Made by a program: the position numbers and the translations under genes. Below the pieces are notes generated by a model. It had not been told where the DNA came from. It did not search any database and saw nothing but the letters and a program-made list of their open reading frames with translations. This document shows, piece after piece, positions 26,797 through 36,059 of a DNA stretch of 64,000 nucleotides. Source of the stretch: CADCTM01 sp049671305 (GTDB taxonomy: Bacteria > Cyanobacteriota > Cyanobacteriia > Cyanobacteriales > Coleofasciculaceae); contig JBATUR010000094.1 in NCBI GenBank assembly GCA_049671305.1, positions 1-64,000 on the forward strand, given 5' to 3'. Position 1 is the stretch's first letter. Each line of letters starts with the position of its first letter.

Positions 26797-28809
26797 GTGG
26801 AAAAGGGAACATTAATTGAATTTCGTCTGCAAGGAGAGCGCCGTCTGGCAACTGCAGACCGTCCAGAGGGCAAAAAGCACTGGATAGTTGTTGATGAACG
26901 TGGTCAAGCTCACACCTTGCACCCTAGGCAAATAACTTATGAAGTAACGGGTTGTAACCTAAAACCATCAGAAATTCCCAGCTTCCTCAAAGAGGTAGAA
27001 CCCTATCTCGATCCATCAAGTCTGGAGGTAGCGTGGGAATTATTGGTGGAAGATGGAGAAGCCGTTAATTGTGCAAAGATGGCACAGTTGTTATTTTCTG
27101 ACCAAAGTCCGCCTTTATGCTATGCGGCTCACTGTTTGTTGTCTGAAGACAAAATCTACTTCAAACAAAAAGCCGAGAGTTATGAGCCTCGCACAGCGAC
27201 GATGGTGGCAGAAATTAAGCATCAGCGTCATGCCGAAGAATCAAAGCAAAAAGAGCAACAAGAATTCTTTACACGTCTACAACAAAAATTGGCAGATGTT
27301 GCGGTAGAGTGGCAAGAGAGCGATCGCCCCAGGCTCGAAGCCTTAGAGCGATTCGTGATCAATCCAGAAAATGCGTCTCGTATTGCCCAAGAAGTTCTTG
27401 CTGCTGTAGGACGACCTCAAAACCCCCAAGGTGCCTTCGAGTTATTGGTGGCATTGGGTTTGTGGAGCCTAAACGAGAATTTATTTTTGCGGCGTAGTCA
27501 AATCCCTATCCACTTTCGTCGTGAGGTGCTTGAAGTGGCGCAGCAATGCCTGGACTCTCCGCCTCCTGACCAAGATACAAATCGTTTGGATTTAACTCAT
27601 CTCAAGGTTTATACCATTGATGATGAAAGTACTCAAGAAATTGATGATGGCTTGAGCCTAGAAACCCTGGCAGATGGGCGCGAAAAGCTGTGGATTCATA
27701 TTGCCGACCCGACGCGCTTGGTCATGCCAGGAGATGAACTTGACCTGGAAGCACGGCGCCGCAGTACCACGCTGTATCTGCCTACAGGGATGATTCCCAT
27801 GTTCCCGCCCATCTTGGCAACGGGACCGATGAGTTTGGTGCAGGGAAAAATCTGCCCAGCTTTGAGTTTTGGAGTTATTTTAGATGAATTTGGCGGTGTT
27901 GAAGATTATCAAATCTGCGCCACACAAATTAAACCAACCTATCGCCTCACCTACGAAGACGTAGATGAGATGTTGCAGTTGGGCGTCAGTGCCGAACCAG
28001 AAATTGCGGCAATTGCCACTTGGGCAAATCGGCGAGAAGAATGGCGCCGCAGTCAGGGCTCAATTAGCATTCATATGCCAGAGTCGGTGATTAAAGTTAA
28101 GAATAATGAAGAAATCAGTATTGAAGTTTTAGATGATTCCCAAGCGCGGCAACTAGTGGCAGAAATGATGATTCTGGCTGGTGAGGTGGCTGGGCGCTAT
28201 GGTCAAACTCATCAACTGCCTTTACCATTTCGAGGACAGCCGCAACCGGAGTTACCTTCGGATGAAGAATTGGTTCAATTACCAGCAGGTCCTGTGCGCT
28301 TCTGTGCGGTGCGAAAGTGTATGCCCCGTAGTGAGATGAGCATTACACCTTTGCGTCATGCTGGTTTGGGCTTGGAAACTTATACCCAAGTTACCTCGCC
28401 GATCCGTCGCTATACTGATTTGCTGAATCATTTTCAAATTAAAGCCCATCTACGGGGCGATCCCCTGCCTTTTTCGGCACAAGAACTTCAAGAAACGATG
28501 CAGAGTGTCACGGAAGCGGCTAAGGCGGCAACAATGGTGGAACGGGATACTAATCGTTATTGGGGCTTGGAATATCTACGCCGTCATCCTGAGCAAGTCT
28601 GGCAAGCTTTGGTGTTGCGCTGGCTCAGGGAGGATGATAATTTGGGCTTGATTCTTTTGGAGGATTTGGGTCTAGAATTAGGGATGCATTTTAAGCGTGG
28701 GGTAATACTCGGCGATCGCATCGAAGTTCAAGTCAGCCATGCAGACCCCCGTGAAGGTAAGATTCACTTCCGAGAGTTAGTCAACCAAGAAGTACAAGCC
28801 GTAACTTAG
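26797..28809 (+). CDS. RNB domain ribonuclease (RNase II/R family)
   Basis: A 670-residue exoribonuclease. The RNB catalytic domain spans about residues 250-580. The acidic cluster DDESTQEIDDGL starts near 273 and binds the two Mg ions; HIADPTRLV follows, and later SPIRRYTDLLNH. It degrades RNA 3' to 5'. The N-terminal region lacks clear tandem cold-shock domains, and the C-terminal S1-like part is short, as in the shorter cyanobacterial RNB proteins. The GTG start has AGGGA upstream. Its place behind rpmG-rpsR suggests a translation/RNA-turnover cluster. Confidence 0.92.
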   Translation: MEKGTLIEFRLQGERRLATADRPEGKKHWIVVDERGQAHTLHPRQITYEVTGCNLKPSEIPSFLKEVEPYLDPSSLEVAWELLVEDGEAVNCAKMAQLLFSDQSPPLCYAAHCLLSEDKIYFKQKAESYEPRTATMVAEIKHQRHAEESKQKEQQEFFTRLQQKLADVAVEWQESDRPRLEALERFVINPENASRIAQEVLAAVGRPQNPQGAFELLVALGLWSLNENLFLRRSQIPIHFRREVLEVAQQCLDSPPPDQDTNRLDLTHLKVYTIDDESTQEIDDGLSLETLADGREKLWIHIADPTRLVMPGDELDLEARRRSTTLYLPTGMIPMFPPILATGPMSLVQGKICPALSFGVILDEFGGVEDYQICATQIKPTYRLTYEDVDEMLQLGVSAEPEIAAIATWANRREEWRRSQGSISIHMPESVIKVKNNEEISIEVLDDSQARQLVAEMMILAGEVAGRYGQTHQLPLPFRGQPQPELPSDEELVQLPAGPVRFCAVRKCMPRSEMSITPLRHAGLGLETYTQVTSPIRRYTDLLNHFQIKAHLRGDPLPFSAQELQETMQSVTEAAKAATMVERDTNRYWGLEYLRRHPEQVWQALVLRWLREDDNLGLILLEDLGLELGMHFKRGVILGDRIEVQVSHADPREGKIHFRELVNQEVQAVT

Positions 28810-28883
28810 GCAAATTGAGACGTACTTAGTTTGTCTCGTTAGAATAAAAAAGTAAATCCTACTAGGCACTAATTTGTGTGAAA

Positions 28884-29249
28884 ATGACAATCGGTTCGGC
28901 TCAAAAATTTCAGCCCCGCCAGATTGTTTGTTTGGAGCATGAAAGTACTTATTTATATGGGGAAATTATTGATTTTGTAGAATTGCGGCAGGTTTGTTGG
29001 GTACGCCCTTTAATGCTAGCCTTTATAGAAGTTGGCAGCGAGCAACTCCTAACTTTGTGTGACTTGCGTTTAGGTGCAGACTTATTGTGGCCCGCAAGTT
29101 TATTTCGACCGGCTTTGGATACAGAAGTGATCCCCTTGTTGGTTCAACTTAATGTTTCTGATACCTCAGCGCCGATTTGTCCAGATGCTCATCAACAATT
29201 ATCTCGCTTTGTTCATGAGGTTTGGCAAGCTTATAAAAGCGCTTTTTAA
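28884..29249 (+). CDS. conserved-looking soluble protein, unknown function
   Basis: A 121-residue protein (ATG at 28884; a GTG two codons earlier is also possible). It looks beta-rich at the N-terminus (QIVCLEHESTYLYGEIIDFV) and helical at the C-terminus (LSRFVHEVWQAYKS). Several Trp and Cys residues are spread through the protein. I do not recognise the domain. It follows the RNB gene on the same strand and ends at a good terminator at 29297. Confidence 0.7.
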   Translation: MTIGSAQKFQPRQIVCLEHESTYLYGEIIDFVELRQVCWVRPLMLAFIEVGSEQLLTLCDLRLGADLLWPASLFRPALDTEVIPLLVQLNVSDTSAPICPDAHQQLSRFVHEVWQAYKSAF

Positions 29250-29296
29250 ATTTTATAGTAGAAGCTCGTTTAGTTTTTAATTTTCTTGACAATTTG

Positions 29297-29330
29297 GAAA
29301 AACTGTCCCTGATTACTTTACAGTTTTTCT
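29297..29330 (+). terminator. rho-independent terminator-like hairpin
   Basis: GAAAAACTGT (29297-29306) pairs perfectly with ACAGTTTTTC (29320-29329). The descending arm itself supplies a T5 run. It lies 48 bp downstream of the gene ending at 29249. Confidence 0.65.
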
Positions 29331-29444
29331 ATGGCAATTGAGGTATTGACTTAGCTTTTTTGAGTTTATTAATCCACAAGACATTTGACTGAAAGCCAAG
29401 AGAAACTTGTGACATCTAAGCAATTTTCAGTTTTTAGTTTTGGT

Positions 29445-29651
29445 CTAAGTGCTTGGAACTAGCCGAATTCTACCAGCGTCCATCTCAGACATTAATAACT
29501 CTAGGGCTTCATAATCAACATCAGAAATATGACCCAAACGAGTCAATTCATAGTTGATTTCATTCTCTATATCAGGAGTTAATTTCCGGATATAAAGGGC
29601 TTTTTCTACAAGTTGACGAATAATATATGTAGTCTTCACAAGCTTACGCAC
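29445..29651 (-). CDS. small helical protein, unknown function
   Basis: A 68-residue soluble protein with an amphipathic helical pattern (IIRQLVEKALYIRKLTPDIENEINYELTRLG, here as alternating hydrophobic and charged residues) and a short C-terminal tail IRLVPST. It has the look of short cyanobacterial hypothetical proteins. No partner gene is evident; it is bounded by long non-coding flanks. Codon pattern and an ATG start support it, with no functional clue. Confidence 0.6.
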   Translation of the reverse strand: MRKLVKTTYIIRQLVEKALYIRKLTPDIENEINYELTRLGHISDVDYEALELLMSEMDAGRIRLVPST

Positions 29652-30229
29652 AGAACTCCATACCTATCTATTTTCGTTGGAATTTGGCGGTTTAGCGTGA
29701 TCCAACTCTATTAAGACAAGTGATTTACATCACTTATTTTCGTGACAAGTTTGGTTGTTATTTTTAGAGGCGTTTCAGGAACTAGACTTGAGCCTTGTTC
29801 GGACTCGATGGAGATGTGTTATACCTGACTCAAGACAGATGATTCTCTATTTCTAGAGGCTTTATCATCTAACAGAATCTTACTTTTTAAGTAGGTCGCT
29901 CTGTTGGAAATTAGAGTTCTGAGAGCTAGTCTGACTTAATCGTGCTTGTATCTATGTAGGTTTTAATCAGTTGAGAAAAGCTCATTGATAAGAGCCGATT
30001 ATAGCAAATCAGAGAGCCAGTACAGTGATATACATTCCCAAAATTCCTGATTTTTCGTATAAGCTGACACAATAGTTTACATTTTTTTATTGAAAGATTT
30101 AAAATTGTAGGACAGCTCAACAAAGATTTTGCTAAATCTATCAAAGGATGTAGTTGAATCACGACTGCACGCATTACCTTCAGTACATTAGCTGGTCAAT
30201 TTTTTTTACTAACAAGTGAGGATTTAATT
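29652..30229. other. long intergenic region upstream of an STAS gene
   Basis: This 578-bp gap has no recognised gene. A minus-strand frame at 29926-30174 lacks any domain or ribosome-binding signal and is not called. The region should hold divergent promoters for the genes at 29445 and 30230. No tRNA or clear repeat is seen. Confidence 0.5.
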
Positions 30230-30592
30230 ATGGCGATCGCGATCATGGATTCACAATTGACGATGATACAGCCTTCGGGTCACATCAATGCCTCGAATGC
30301 TAGCGAGTTTCAACGACAGCTTACATCGGCGGTTGCCTCGCAGCAAAACGTGATCTTAGTCGATATGCATCGAGTAGAATCACTTGACAGTGCAGGCTTG
30401 ATGGCGTTAGTTTCGGCATTGAGTTTGGCTCAAAACCTGAAGCGCCGTTTTAGTATATGCTGTGCTGCGCCTTCGATTCAGATTATTTTTGAACTAACTA
30501 AATTAGATGAGGCGTTTGAGATTTTTGAAACACGGGATGCTTTTCTGGCGACACTAGAGACAAGCGAAAATGAGATGAGGCTTAGTGCATAA
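30230..30592 (+). CDS. STAS domain protein (anti-sigma factor antagonist-like)
   Basis: A 120-residue single STAS domain. It has the SpoIIAA-like order: strands up to IQPSGHINA, helix ASEFQRQL, strand NVILVDMHRVE, and the phosphorylation motif Asp53-Ser54-Ala55-Gly56. In this family a partner kinase phosphorylates the Ser, which controls binding to an anti-sigma factor or another target. No kinase/phosphatase partner is adjacent, so its pathway is unknown. Start ATG overlaps a HIP1 site. Confidence 0.92.
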   Translation: MAIAIMDSQLTMIQPSGHINASNASEFQRQLTSAVASQQNVILVDMHRVESLDSAGLMALVSALSLAQNLKRRFSICCAAPSIQIIFELTKLDEAFEIFETRDAFLATLETSENEMRLSA

Positions 30593-30750
30593 TACCTGGA
30601 TTCAGACAATGGACTGTTGGTCTTTACCACTACACTCAGCTAGAAAAGCAGTGATTAATTCTTAGGCGGTGATCGACATAATTGAACATCCAGTAAGATA
30701 AATGGGTGTCCAAGGGTTAGCTGCTTCATATTGCAGCAAGGAAGGTTTCA

Positions 30751-33351
30751 ATGCCGCTCACCGTCGATGAAATACTCACGAAAAATATCATGAAACCAGC
30801 GCGTTATTTAGGTAACGAGTTGGGTGCAGTACATAAACCGTGGGATGCCGCGTCGGTACGTTGGGTGCTGACTTACCCGGAAATATACGAAGTTGGTGCT
30901 TCCAATTTGGGGCATATTATCCTCTACAATATTTTGAATGCCCAGCCTCGGCAGTTATGCGATCGCGCTTATCTCCCCGCTTCAGATTTAGCGCAGCAGC
31001 TACGAGACACCCAAACCCCACTATTTGCTGTTGAAAATAAGCGTCCGTTACTCGATTTTGATATCCTGGGATTTAGCCTCAGCTACGAACTAGGGGCGAC
31101 TAACATCCTAGAGATGTTAGATCTAGCAAGAATTCCCTTAACCTCAAAAGAACGCGCTACAGGAAGCTATCCGCTGATTTTTGCCGGAGGACAAACCGCT
31201 ACATCTAATCCGGAACCTTATGCCGACTTTTTTGACTTTATTGCCCTCGGTGATGGGGAAGAATTACTGCCGGAAATTGGTTTAATTGTTTCAGAAGGCA
31301 AAGCGGCAGGATTAACTAAAGAAGCATTACTGCTAGATTTAGCACAAATTCCCGGCGTCTATGTTCCGCAATTTTACGATATGGCGGCAGATGGCTCAGT
31401 CTATCCCAACCGCGCCGATGTGCCAAAACGCATATTACGCCGAGTCGCCACACCGATCCCCGCTTATTCTATCGGTTTAGTGCCTTATGTTGAAACCGTA
31501 CACGATCGCCTAACGATTGAAATTCGTCGTGGTTGTACTCGTGGTTGCCGCTTCTGCCAACCTGGAATGTTAACACGCCCAGCGCGGGATGTGGAACCGG
31601 AAAAAGTGCTAGAAGCGATCGAGCAAGGCATGAGAGCAACTGGGCATAACGAATTTTCTCTTTTATCCCTGAGTTGTTCCGATTATTTGGCACTGCCTGC
31701 TGTGGGCATGGAAATCAAAAATCGCCTCAAGGATGAAAATATTTCTCTTTCCTTGCCCAGTCAGCGAGTTGACCGATTTGATGAGAATATTGCTAATATT
31801 ATCGGCGGCACGAAACGCAGCGGCTTGACATTTGCGCCGGAAGCTGGTACGCAGCGGATGCGGGATATTGTCAATAAGGGCTTAACTAATGAAGAATTGC
31901 TCAGAGGCGTCAAGACGGCGTTTGAGCAAGGCTGGGATAAGATGAAGCTCTATTTTATGATTGGTTTGCCTGGAGAAACCGATGTTGATGTGCTGGGTAT
32001 TGCTGAGACGGTGCGTTGGTTGCAGCAGCAATGTCAGGGATATCGTAGAAGGTTGCTCAATTTTAACTTGACGATTTCTAATTTTACGCCCAAACCGCAT
32101 ACACCGTTTCAATGGCATTCGGTTTCAACTTCTGAATTTAAGCGCAAGCAGGAGTTGCTGCGGAGTGAGTTTCGCCGAATGCGAGGAGTGAAGGCGAATT
32201 TTACCGATGTGAGAATTTCGGCAATGGAAGACTTTGTGGGGCGCGGTGACAGACGTTTGTCGGGCGTAGTGCGTCGGGCGTGGCAACTTGGCGCGGGGAT
32301 GGATTCGTGGTTTGATAATTTGGATCAGGCGTATGGTGCATGGGAAAATGCGATCGCAGAATCTGATTTAACTTGGAAATATCGCCAAGTCGAAAATGGT
32401 GAATGGAATATTTTTGGCAAAGAAAATCTTGCTGAAACAGAGGTTTCTTTTGAATCACTAAATGAGCCGCTTCCTTGGGATCATATTGATACAGGAATTG
32501 ATAAAAGTTGGCTAATTGATGACTTGCAAAAGGCATTAGAAGCAGCAACTGTGCCAGATTGTTCTTTTGAAGGTTGCTCACATTGTGGCATTTGTGGCAC
32601 AGATTTTGGTCATAATATTGTCATTGAAGCGCCTGCAATTCCTGAGTTTAAAGGTGAGTTTAAACCAAATCCTGAAAAAGTCCAACGCTTAAGAGTTTGG
32701 TTTGGTAAGTTGGGTAATATGGCGTTGGTAAGTCATTTGGATTTGGTACGTTTGTTTGAGCGTGTAATAAGACGGGCGGTGCTGCCTGTTGCTTATACAA
32801 ATGGCTTTCATCCTAGCCCTCGAATTATGATTGCTAATGCCTTACCTTTGGGTGCGACTAGCAGTGGTGAAATTGTCGATTTTGAGTTGACTCAAGTCAT
32901 GGATGCGGAGGTTTTTAAGGCACAACTTGCTGAGAAAATGCCGGAAGATATGCCAGTTTATCGCGTAGAAGCGGTTGATTTAAAAGCTGCTGCGGCAACA
33001 CAAATTTTGGTAAAGGCTGAGTATTGGGTAACGGTTGCGGCGGTGGAAACTATTGCGCTTCAACAGTGGCAGCACTGGGTGGAGAAAGTTAAAAGTAGTG
33101 AGGAGATTTTGTGGGAGAAAACTACGAAGTCTGGGAATAAGAAACAGGTAAATTTACGGGATAGATTGTTTGAATTGGAAGTTAAGGAATTAGCGAAAGA
33201 TGATTCAGTTGTTTTGCGTTATGTTGGTAGTTGTCGTAATGATGGAACCCTGTTACGACCTGAGCATTTAGTTTATATGTTAGAGCAAGTTTCAGGGATG
33301 GAATTTCAGTTGTTGCATAGTCATAGGGAACGGTTGATTTTGGAAAGTTGA
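30751..33351 (+). CDS. radical SAM fusion protein with DUF2344 domain (TIGR03960-type)
   Basis: An 866-residue two-part protein. The N-terminal part resembles a B12-binding-like domain (about 1-230) followed by a radical SAM core with Cys262, Cys266 and Cys269 in GCTRGCRFC binding a 4Fe-4S cluster. A second Cys group (CSFEGCSHCGICG) lies near 610. The C-terminal part (about 650-866) is DUF2344, starting RLRVWFGKLGNMALVSHLDL. This fused form is common in cyanobacteria; elsewhere the two parts are separate genes. No reaction is established. A good SD (AAGGAAGG) precedes the ATG. Confidence 0.93.
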   Translation: MPLTVDEILTKNIMKPARYLGNELGAVHKPWDAASVRWVLTYPEIYEVGASNLGHIILYNILNAQPRQLCDRAYLPASDLAQQLRDTQTPLFAVENKRPLLDFDILGFSLSYELGATNILEMLDLARIPLTSKERATGSYPLIFAGGQTATSNPEPYADFFDFIALGDGEELLPEIGLIVSEGKAAGLTKEALLLDLAQIPGVYVPQFYDMAADGSVYPNRADVPKRILRRVATPIPAYSIGLVPYVETVHDRLTIEIRRGCTRGCRFCQPGMLTRPARDVEPEKVLEAIEQGMRATGHNEFSLLSLSCSDYLALPAVGMEIKNRLKDENISLSLPSQRVDRFDENIANIIGGTKRSGLTFAPEAGTQRMRDIVNKGLTNEELLRGVKTAFEQGWDKMKLYFMIGLPGETDVDVLGIAETVRWLQQQCQGYRRRLLNFNLTISNFTPKPHTPFQWHSVSTSEFKRKQELLRSEFRRMRGVKANFTDVRISAMEDFVGRGDRRLSGVVRRAWQLGAGMDSWFDNLDQAYGAWENAIAESDLTWKYRQVENGEWNIFGKENLAETEVSFESLNEPLPWDHIDTGIDKSWLIDDLQKALEAATVPDCSFEGCSHCGICGTDFGHNIVIEAPAIPEFKGEFKPNPEKVQRLRVWFGKLGNMALVSHLDLVRLFERVIRRAVLPVAYTNGFHPSPRIMIANALPLGATSSGEIVDFELTQVMDAEVFKAQLAEKMPEDMPVYRVEAVDLKAAAATQILVKAEYWVTVAAVETIALQQWQHWVEKVKSSEEILWEKTTKSGNKKQVNLRDRLFELEVKELAKDDSVVLRYVGSCRNDGTLLRPEHLVYMLEQVSGMEFQLLHSHRERLILES

Positions 33352-33524
33352 GGACTATAATTTTCTAATTGAATAAATAGTGATCCGCTTTTAAGTTATC
33401 TGTCAAAACAGGTTTCAAAATTCCTGGGTAAGAGATAACTCGTTTAAATTTAAATTTTTAAACCCAGTGAGTAAAGTTGCTGGTATACTAATCTGATTGA
33501 TCTGATCTCCAGGAATGTTTAATA

Positions 33525-34949
33525 GTGGCAAGCCTATCAACTACTTCCAACACCGCGTCTAGTAATGGTTTAGGAGAAATTGAAAATCTTGATAGGCAAA
33601 TGCATCAGTACTTTCAGAACAAGTTCGTAGTTCAACCATCCTTAACTAGACTTTTAGTTAGCTTTCAAGCTAACAAAACTAGACCTACCTATCGTTGGTA
33701 CAAATACAAGGAAGCTTTTTCTGCATCCTTAGTTGAATTTTTAACTCACAAATATGAGATTACTCAAGGTAAGATTTTAGATCCTTTTGCTGGTAGTGGA
33801 ACAGCTTTATTTGCCACTAGTGAAACTGGAATTGATGCTGATGGTGTTGAATTATTACCTATAGGTCAGCACATAATTGACACCAAAAAGCTTTTAAATA
33901 CTGAATTTACTCTTGAAGATTTACAGCGGTTAAGAACTTGGTCAAAGTTGCATATCTGGAAACAGTTTGAAGGAGACAAACCTCTGCTGGAGTTAAATAT
34001 TACAAAAGGAGCGTATTCTCAATTAACTCAAACTAGAATCGAACGATATGTTGAAGCTTTCCAGCAAGAAAATCATAGAGTTCAAACAGTTTTAAACTTT
34101 GCTTTATTGTGTATTTTAGAATCAATTAGCTATACACGTAAAGATGGTCAATATCTTCGATGGGATTCTCGTTCCGACCGTGGTCAAGGTAAAAAAACTT
34201 TCAATAAAGGCAAGATTTTGGAGTTCGATAATGCGATTACTGACAAAATCAAAGAAATTATTAATGACTTAGCACCTTTAACGAAACAATTTGAGCTTTT
34301 TCCAACTAATAAATCTAAAGGGAAAATTCATCTTTATCGAGGATCTTGCCTAGAAATTATGCCACGCTTACTTGATGCTAATTACGATGCAGTAATTACA
34401 TCTCCACCATACTGCAATCGATATGACTATACACGAACTTATGCACTAGAACTAGCCTTACTTGGAATTTCTGAAAAGGAGTTAATTAGGCTTCGTCAGG
34501 AAATGTTAAGTTGTACAGTTGAAAATCGCCCTAAAGACTTATTAGCCATCAACACGGACTGGAAAACAGCCATAACTGTTGCTGATTCGCATAATCTATT
34601 GCAGTCTATCTTGAAATATTTAGATAACCAAAAAGCTCTGGGTATATTGAATAACAACGGTATACCGAGAATGGTAAAAGGATATTTTTATGAAATGGCT
34701 TGCGTAATCCAAGAATGCTTTCGTGTTCTTAAACCTGGGGCTTTTTTATTTATGGTTAATGATAATGTTCGCTATGCTGGCGCAAGCATTTCAGTAGATA
34801 TGATTCTTTCTAGTTTTGCTGAACAACTAGGTTTTATTGTTGAAAATATTCTTGTTTTGCCAAGTGATAAAGGCAATAGTAGCCAGCAGATGGGAAATCA
34901 TGGACGTGAGCCGTTACGGAAGTGTGTTTATGTATGGAAAAAGCCGTAA
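33525..34949 (+). CDS. type II DNA methyltransferase, probably cytosine-N4, partner of the AvaI/BsoBI-like nuclease
   Basis: A 474-residue amino-methyltransferase. The SAM-binding motif DPFAGSGT is at residues 86-93 and the catalytic motif TSPPY at 292-296; Ser-Pro-Pro-Tyr is typical of N4-cytosine enzymes. The roughly 200-residue stretch between them probably carries target recognition. Immediately downstream is an AvaI/BsoBI-family endonuclease, so the expected protected site is CYCGRG (inference from the partner). The start is a GTG at 33525 with only a weak AGGA upstream; the stop is 11 bp before the nuclease start. Confidence 0.9.
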   Translation: MASLSTTSNTASSNGLGEIENLDRQMHQYFQNKFVVQPSLTRLLVSFQANKTRPTYRWYKYKEAFSASLVEFLTHKYEITQGKILDPFAGSGTALFATSETGIDADGVELLPIGQHIIDTKKLLNTEFTLEDLQRLRTWSKLHIWKQFEGDKPLLELNITKGAYSQLTQTRIERYVEAFQQENHRVQTVLNFALLCILESISYTRKDGQYLRWDSRSDRGQGKKTFNKGKILEFDNAITDKIKEIINDLAPLTKQFELFPTNKSKGKIHLYRGSCLEIMPRLLDANYDAVITSPPYCNRYDYTRTYALELALLGISEKELIRLRQEMLSCTVENRPKDLLAINTDWKTAITVADSHNLLQSILKYLDNQKALGILNNNGIPRMVKGYFYEMACVIQECFRVLKPGAFLFMVNDNVRYAGASISVDMILSSFAEQLGFIVENILVLPSDKGNSSQQMGNHGREPLRKCVYVWKKP

Positions 34950-34960
34950 CTTTAATTTTT

Positions 34961-35929
34961 ATGTGTTCCTATCTTAACCACATTCATAGCAGTGATGATC
35001 TGGTAACAACCTATGAAGCAATTCGTGCAGGCTTTGTTGCTCTTGCACTTGAAAAGAACCGACGTGCTACACCTTACATCGCAGAAGCAAGGGCACTTCA
35101 AGAAGCTGCTACTCAAGCCAGAAGTCCTGCTGAGTTATTGGAGATTAAAGGCATTGAAATGGGACTGCTAACTGCGGCAGGGCTGTCTGACAAATCTCTG
35201 TCTCATCTGATGATTGAGGATAAAAATGATGCCATAGTTGGTCTGATCAGAAATTTTCTTGAGCCAGCAGGTGCAAATTTTGTAGAGGAATTGGTATTTA
35301 GATTTTTGCTGACTCGTGGTGATACCCTTGGCGGTTCAATGCGTAATGTAGGAGGGGCGTTAGCACAAAGAAAGCTGACTCGTGCCATTCTCTCAACTCT
35401 TACAATTTCTGGTGCAAAATATTATTGGCAACACTCAAAAACCAAAAAGTGGATAGCTATGACTAATAATGATTCAGGAATTGAGTTATCTCTACGTGGA
35501 ATCAGTTGGAAAAATGAGATTGGCACTCGCACATTGATTTACAACCTGACTGTGCCGCTAGTCAGAAGTAATGTGGATATGTGTTTATTTAATCTTGCTC
35601 CAGCAGAGTTAATTGCCAACAAATCCAGTAAAATCGAACCATCTATAGTTGCGCCATACGTTATTGCGCTTGGTGAACTTAAGGGTGGAATAGATCCCGC
35701 AGGTGCAGATGAGCATTGGAAAACTGCACAAGCAGCATTGAATCGTATCCGTGAAGCATTTTCTAGAGTTGATCATTCACCTCTAACTTTCTTCGTCGGA
35801 TCAGCGATCGCAAGAAGGATGGCAGGTGAAATCTGGAATCAGTTGGAAAACGGAACTCTTAGTAATGCTGCCAATCTAAATCAAGAGAACCAAGTTGCAT
35901 CTATTTCTCGTTGGTTATGCAATTTGTGA
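34961..35929 (+). CDS. type II restriction endonuclease, AvaI/BsoBI family
   Basis: A 322-residue nuclease resembling AvaI and BsoBI, which cut C^YCGRG, along most of its length. Shared blocks include TPYIAEARAL, NFLEPAGANFVEELVFRFLL, RGDTLGGSMRN and GELKGGIDPAGADEHWKTA. The catalytic triad is visible: Asp206 (VDMCLFN), Glu239 and Lys241 (ELK), and the His of DEHWK follows. The ATG at 34961 aligns best with the family start; in-frame starts at 34934 (ATG) and 34922 (GTG) would overlap the methyltransferase gene. The gene looks intact, so the pair is probably active. Confidence 0.95.
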   Translation: MCSYLNHIHSSDDLVTTYEAIRAGFVALALEKNRRATPYIAEARALQEAATQARSPAELLEIKGIEMGLLTAAGLSDKSLSHLMIEDKNDAIVGLIRNFLEPAGANFVEELVFRFLLTRGDTLGGSMRNVGGALAQRKLTRAILSTLTISGAKYYWQHSKTKKWIAMTNNDSGIELSLRGISWKNEIGTRTLIYNLTVPLVRSNVDMCLFNLAPAELIANKSSKIEPSIVAPYVIALGELKGGIDPAGADEHWKTAQAALNRIREAFSRVDHSPLTFFVGSAIARRMAGEIWNQLENGTLSNAANLNQENQVASISRWLCNL

Positions 35930-36059
35930 AAGCGACAACCAGCTAATAAATCTTTTTATAGAGATTGTGCTGATTATTTTAGGTTAATAGCAGTGACTCA
36001 ACTTAATCTTTACAAGTGCCTAATCCTAACTTTGACTCAATTTAGATGAAATGCTAACA

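Noticed and set aside
29926..30174. 82-codon minus-strand frame before the STAS gene
   Set aside because: No ribosome-binding site or domain; AT-rich sequence opens frames by chance.
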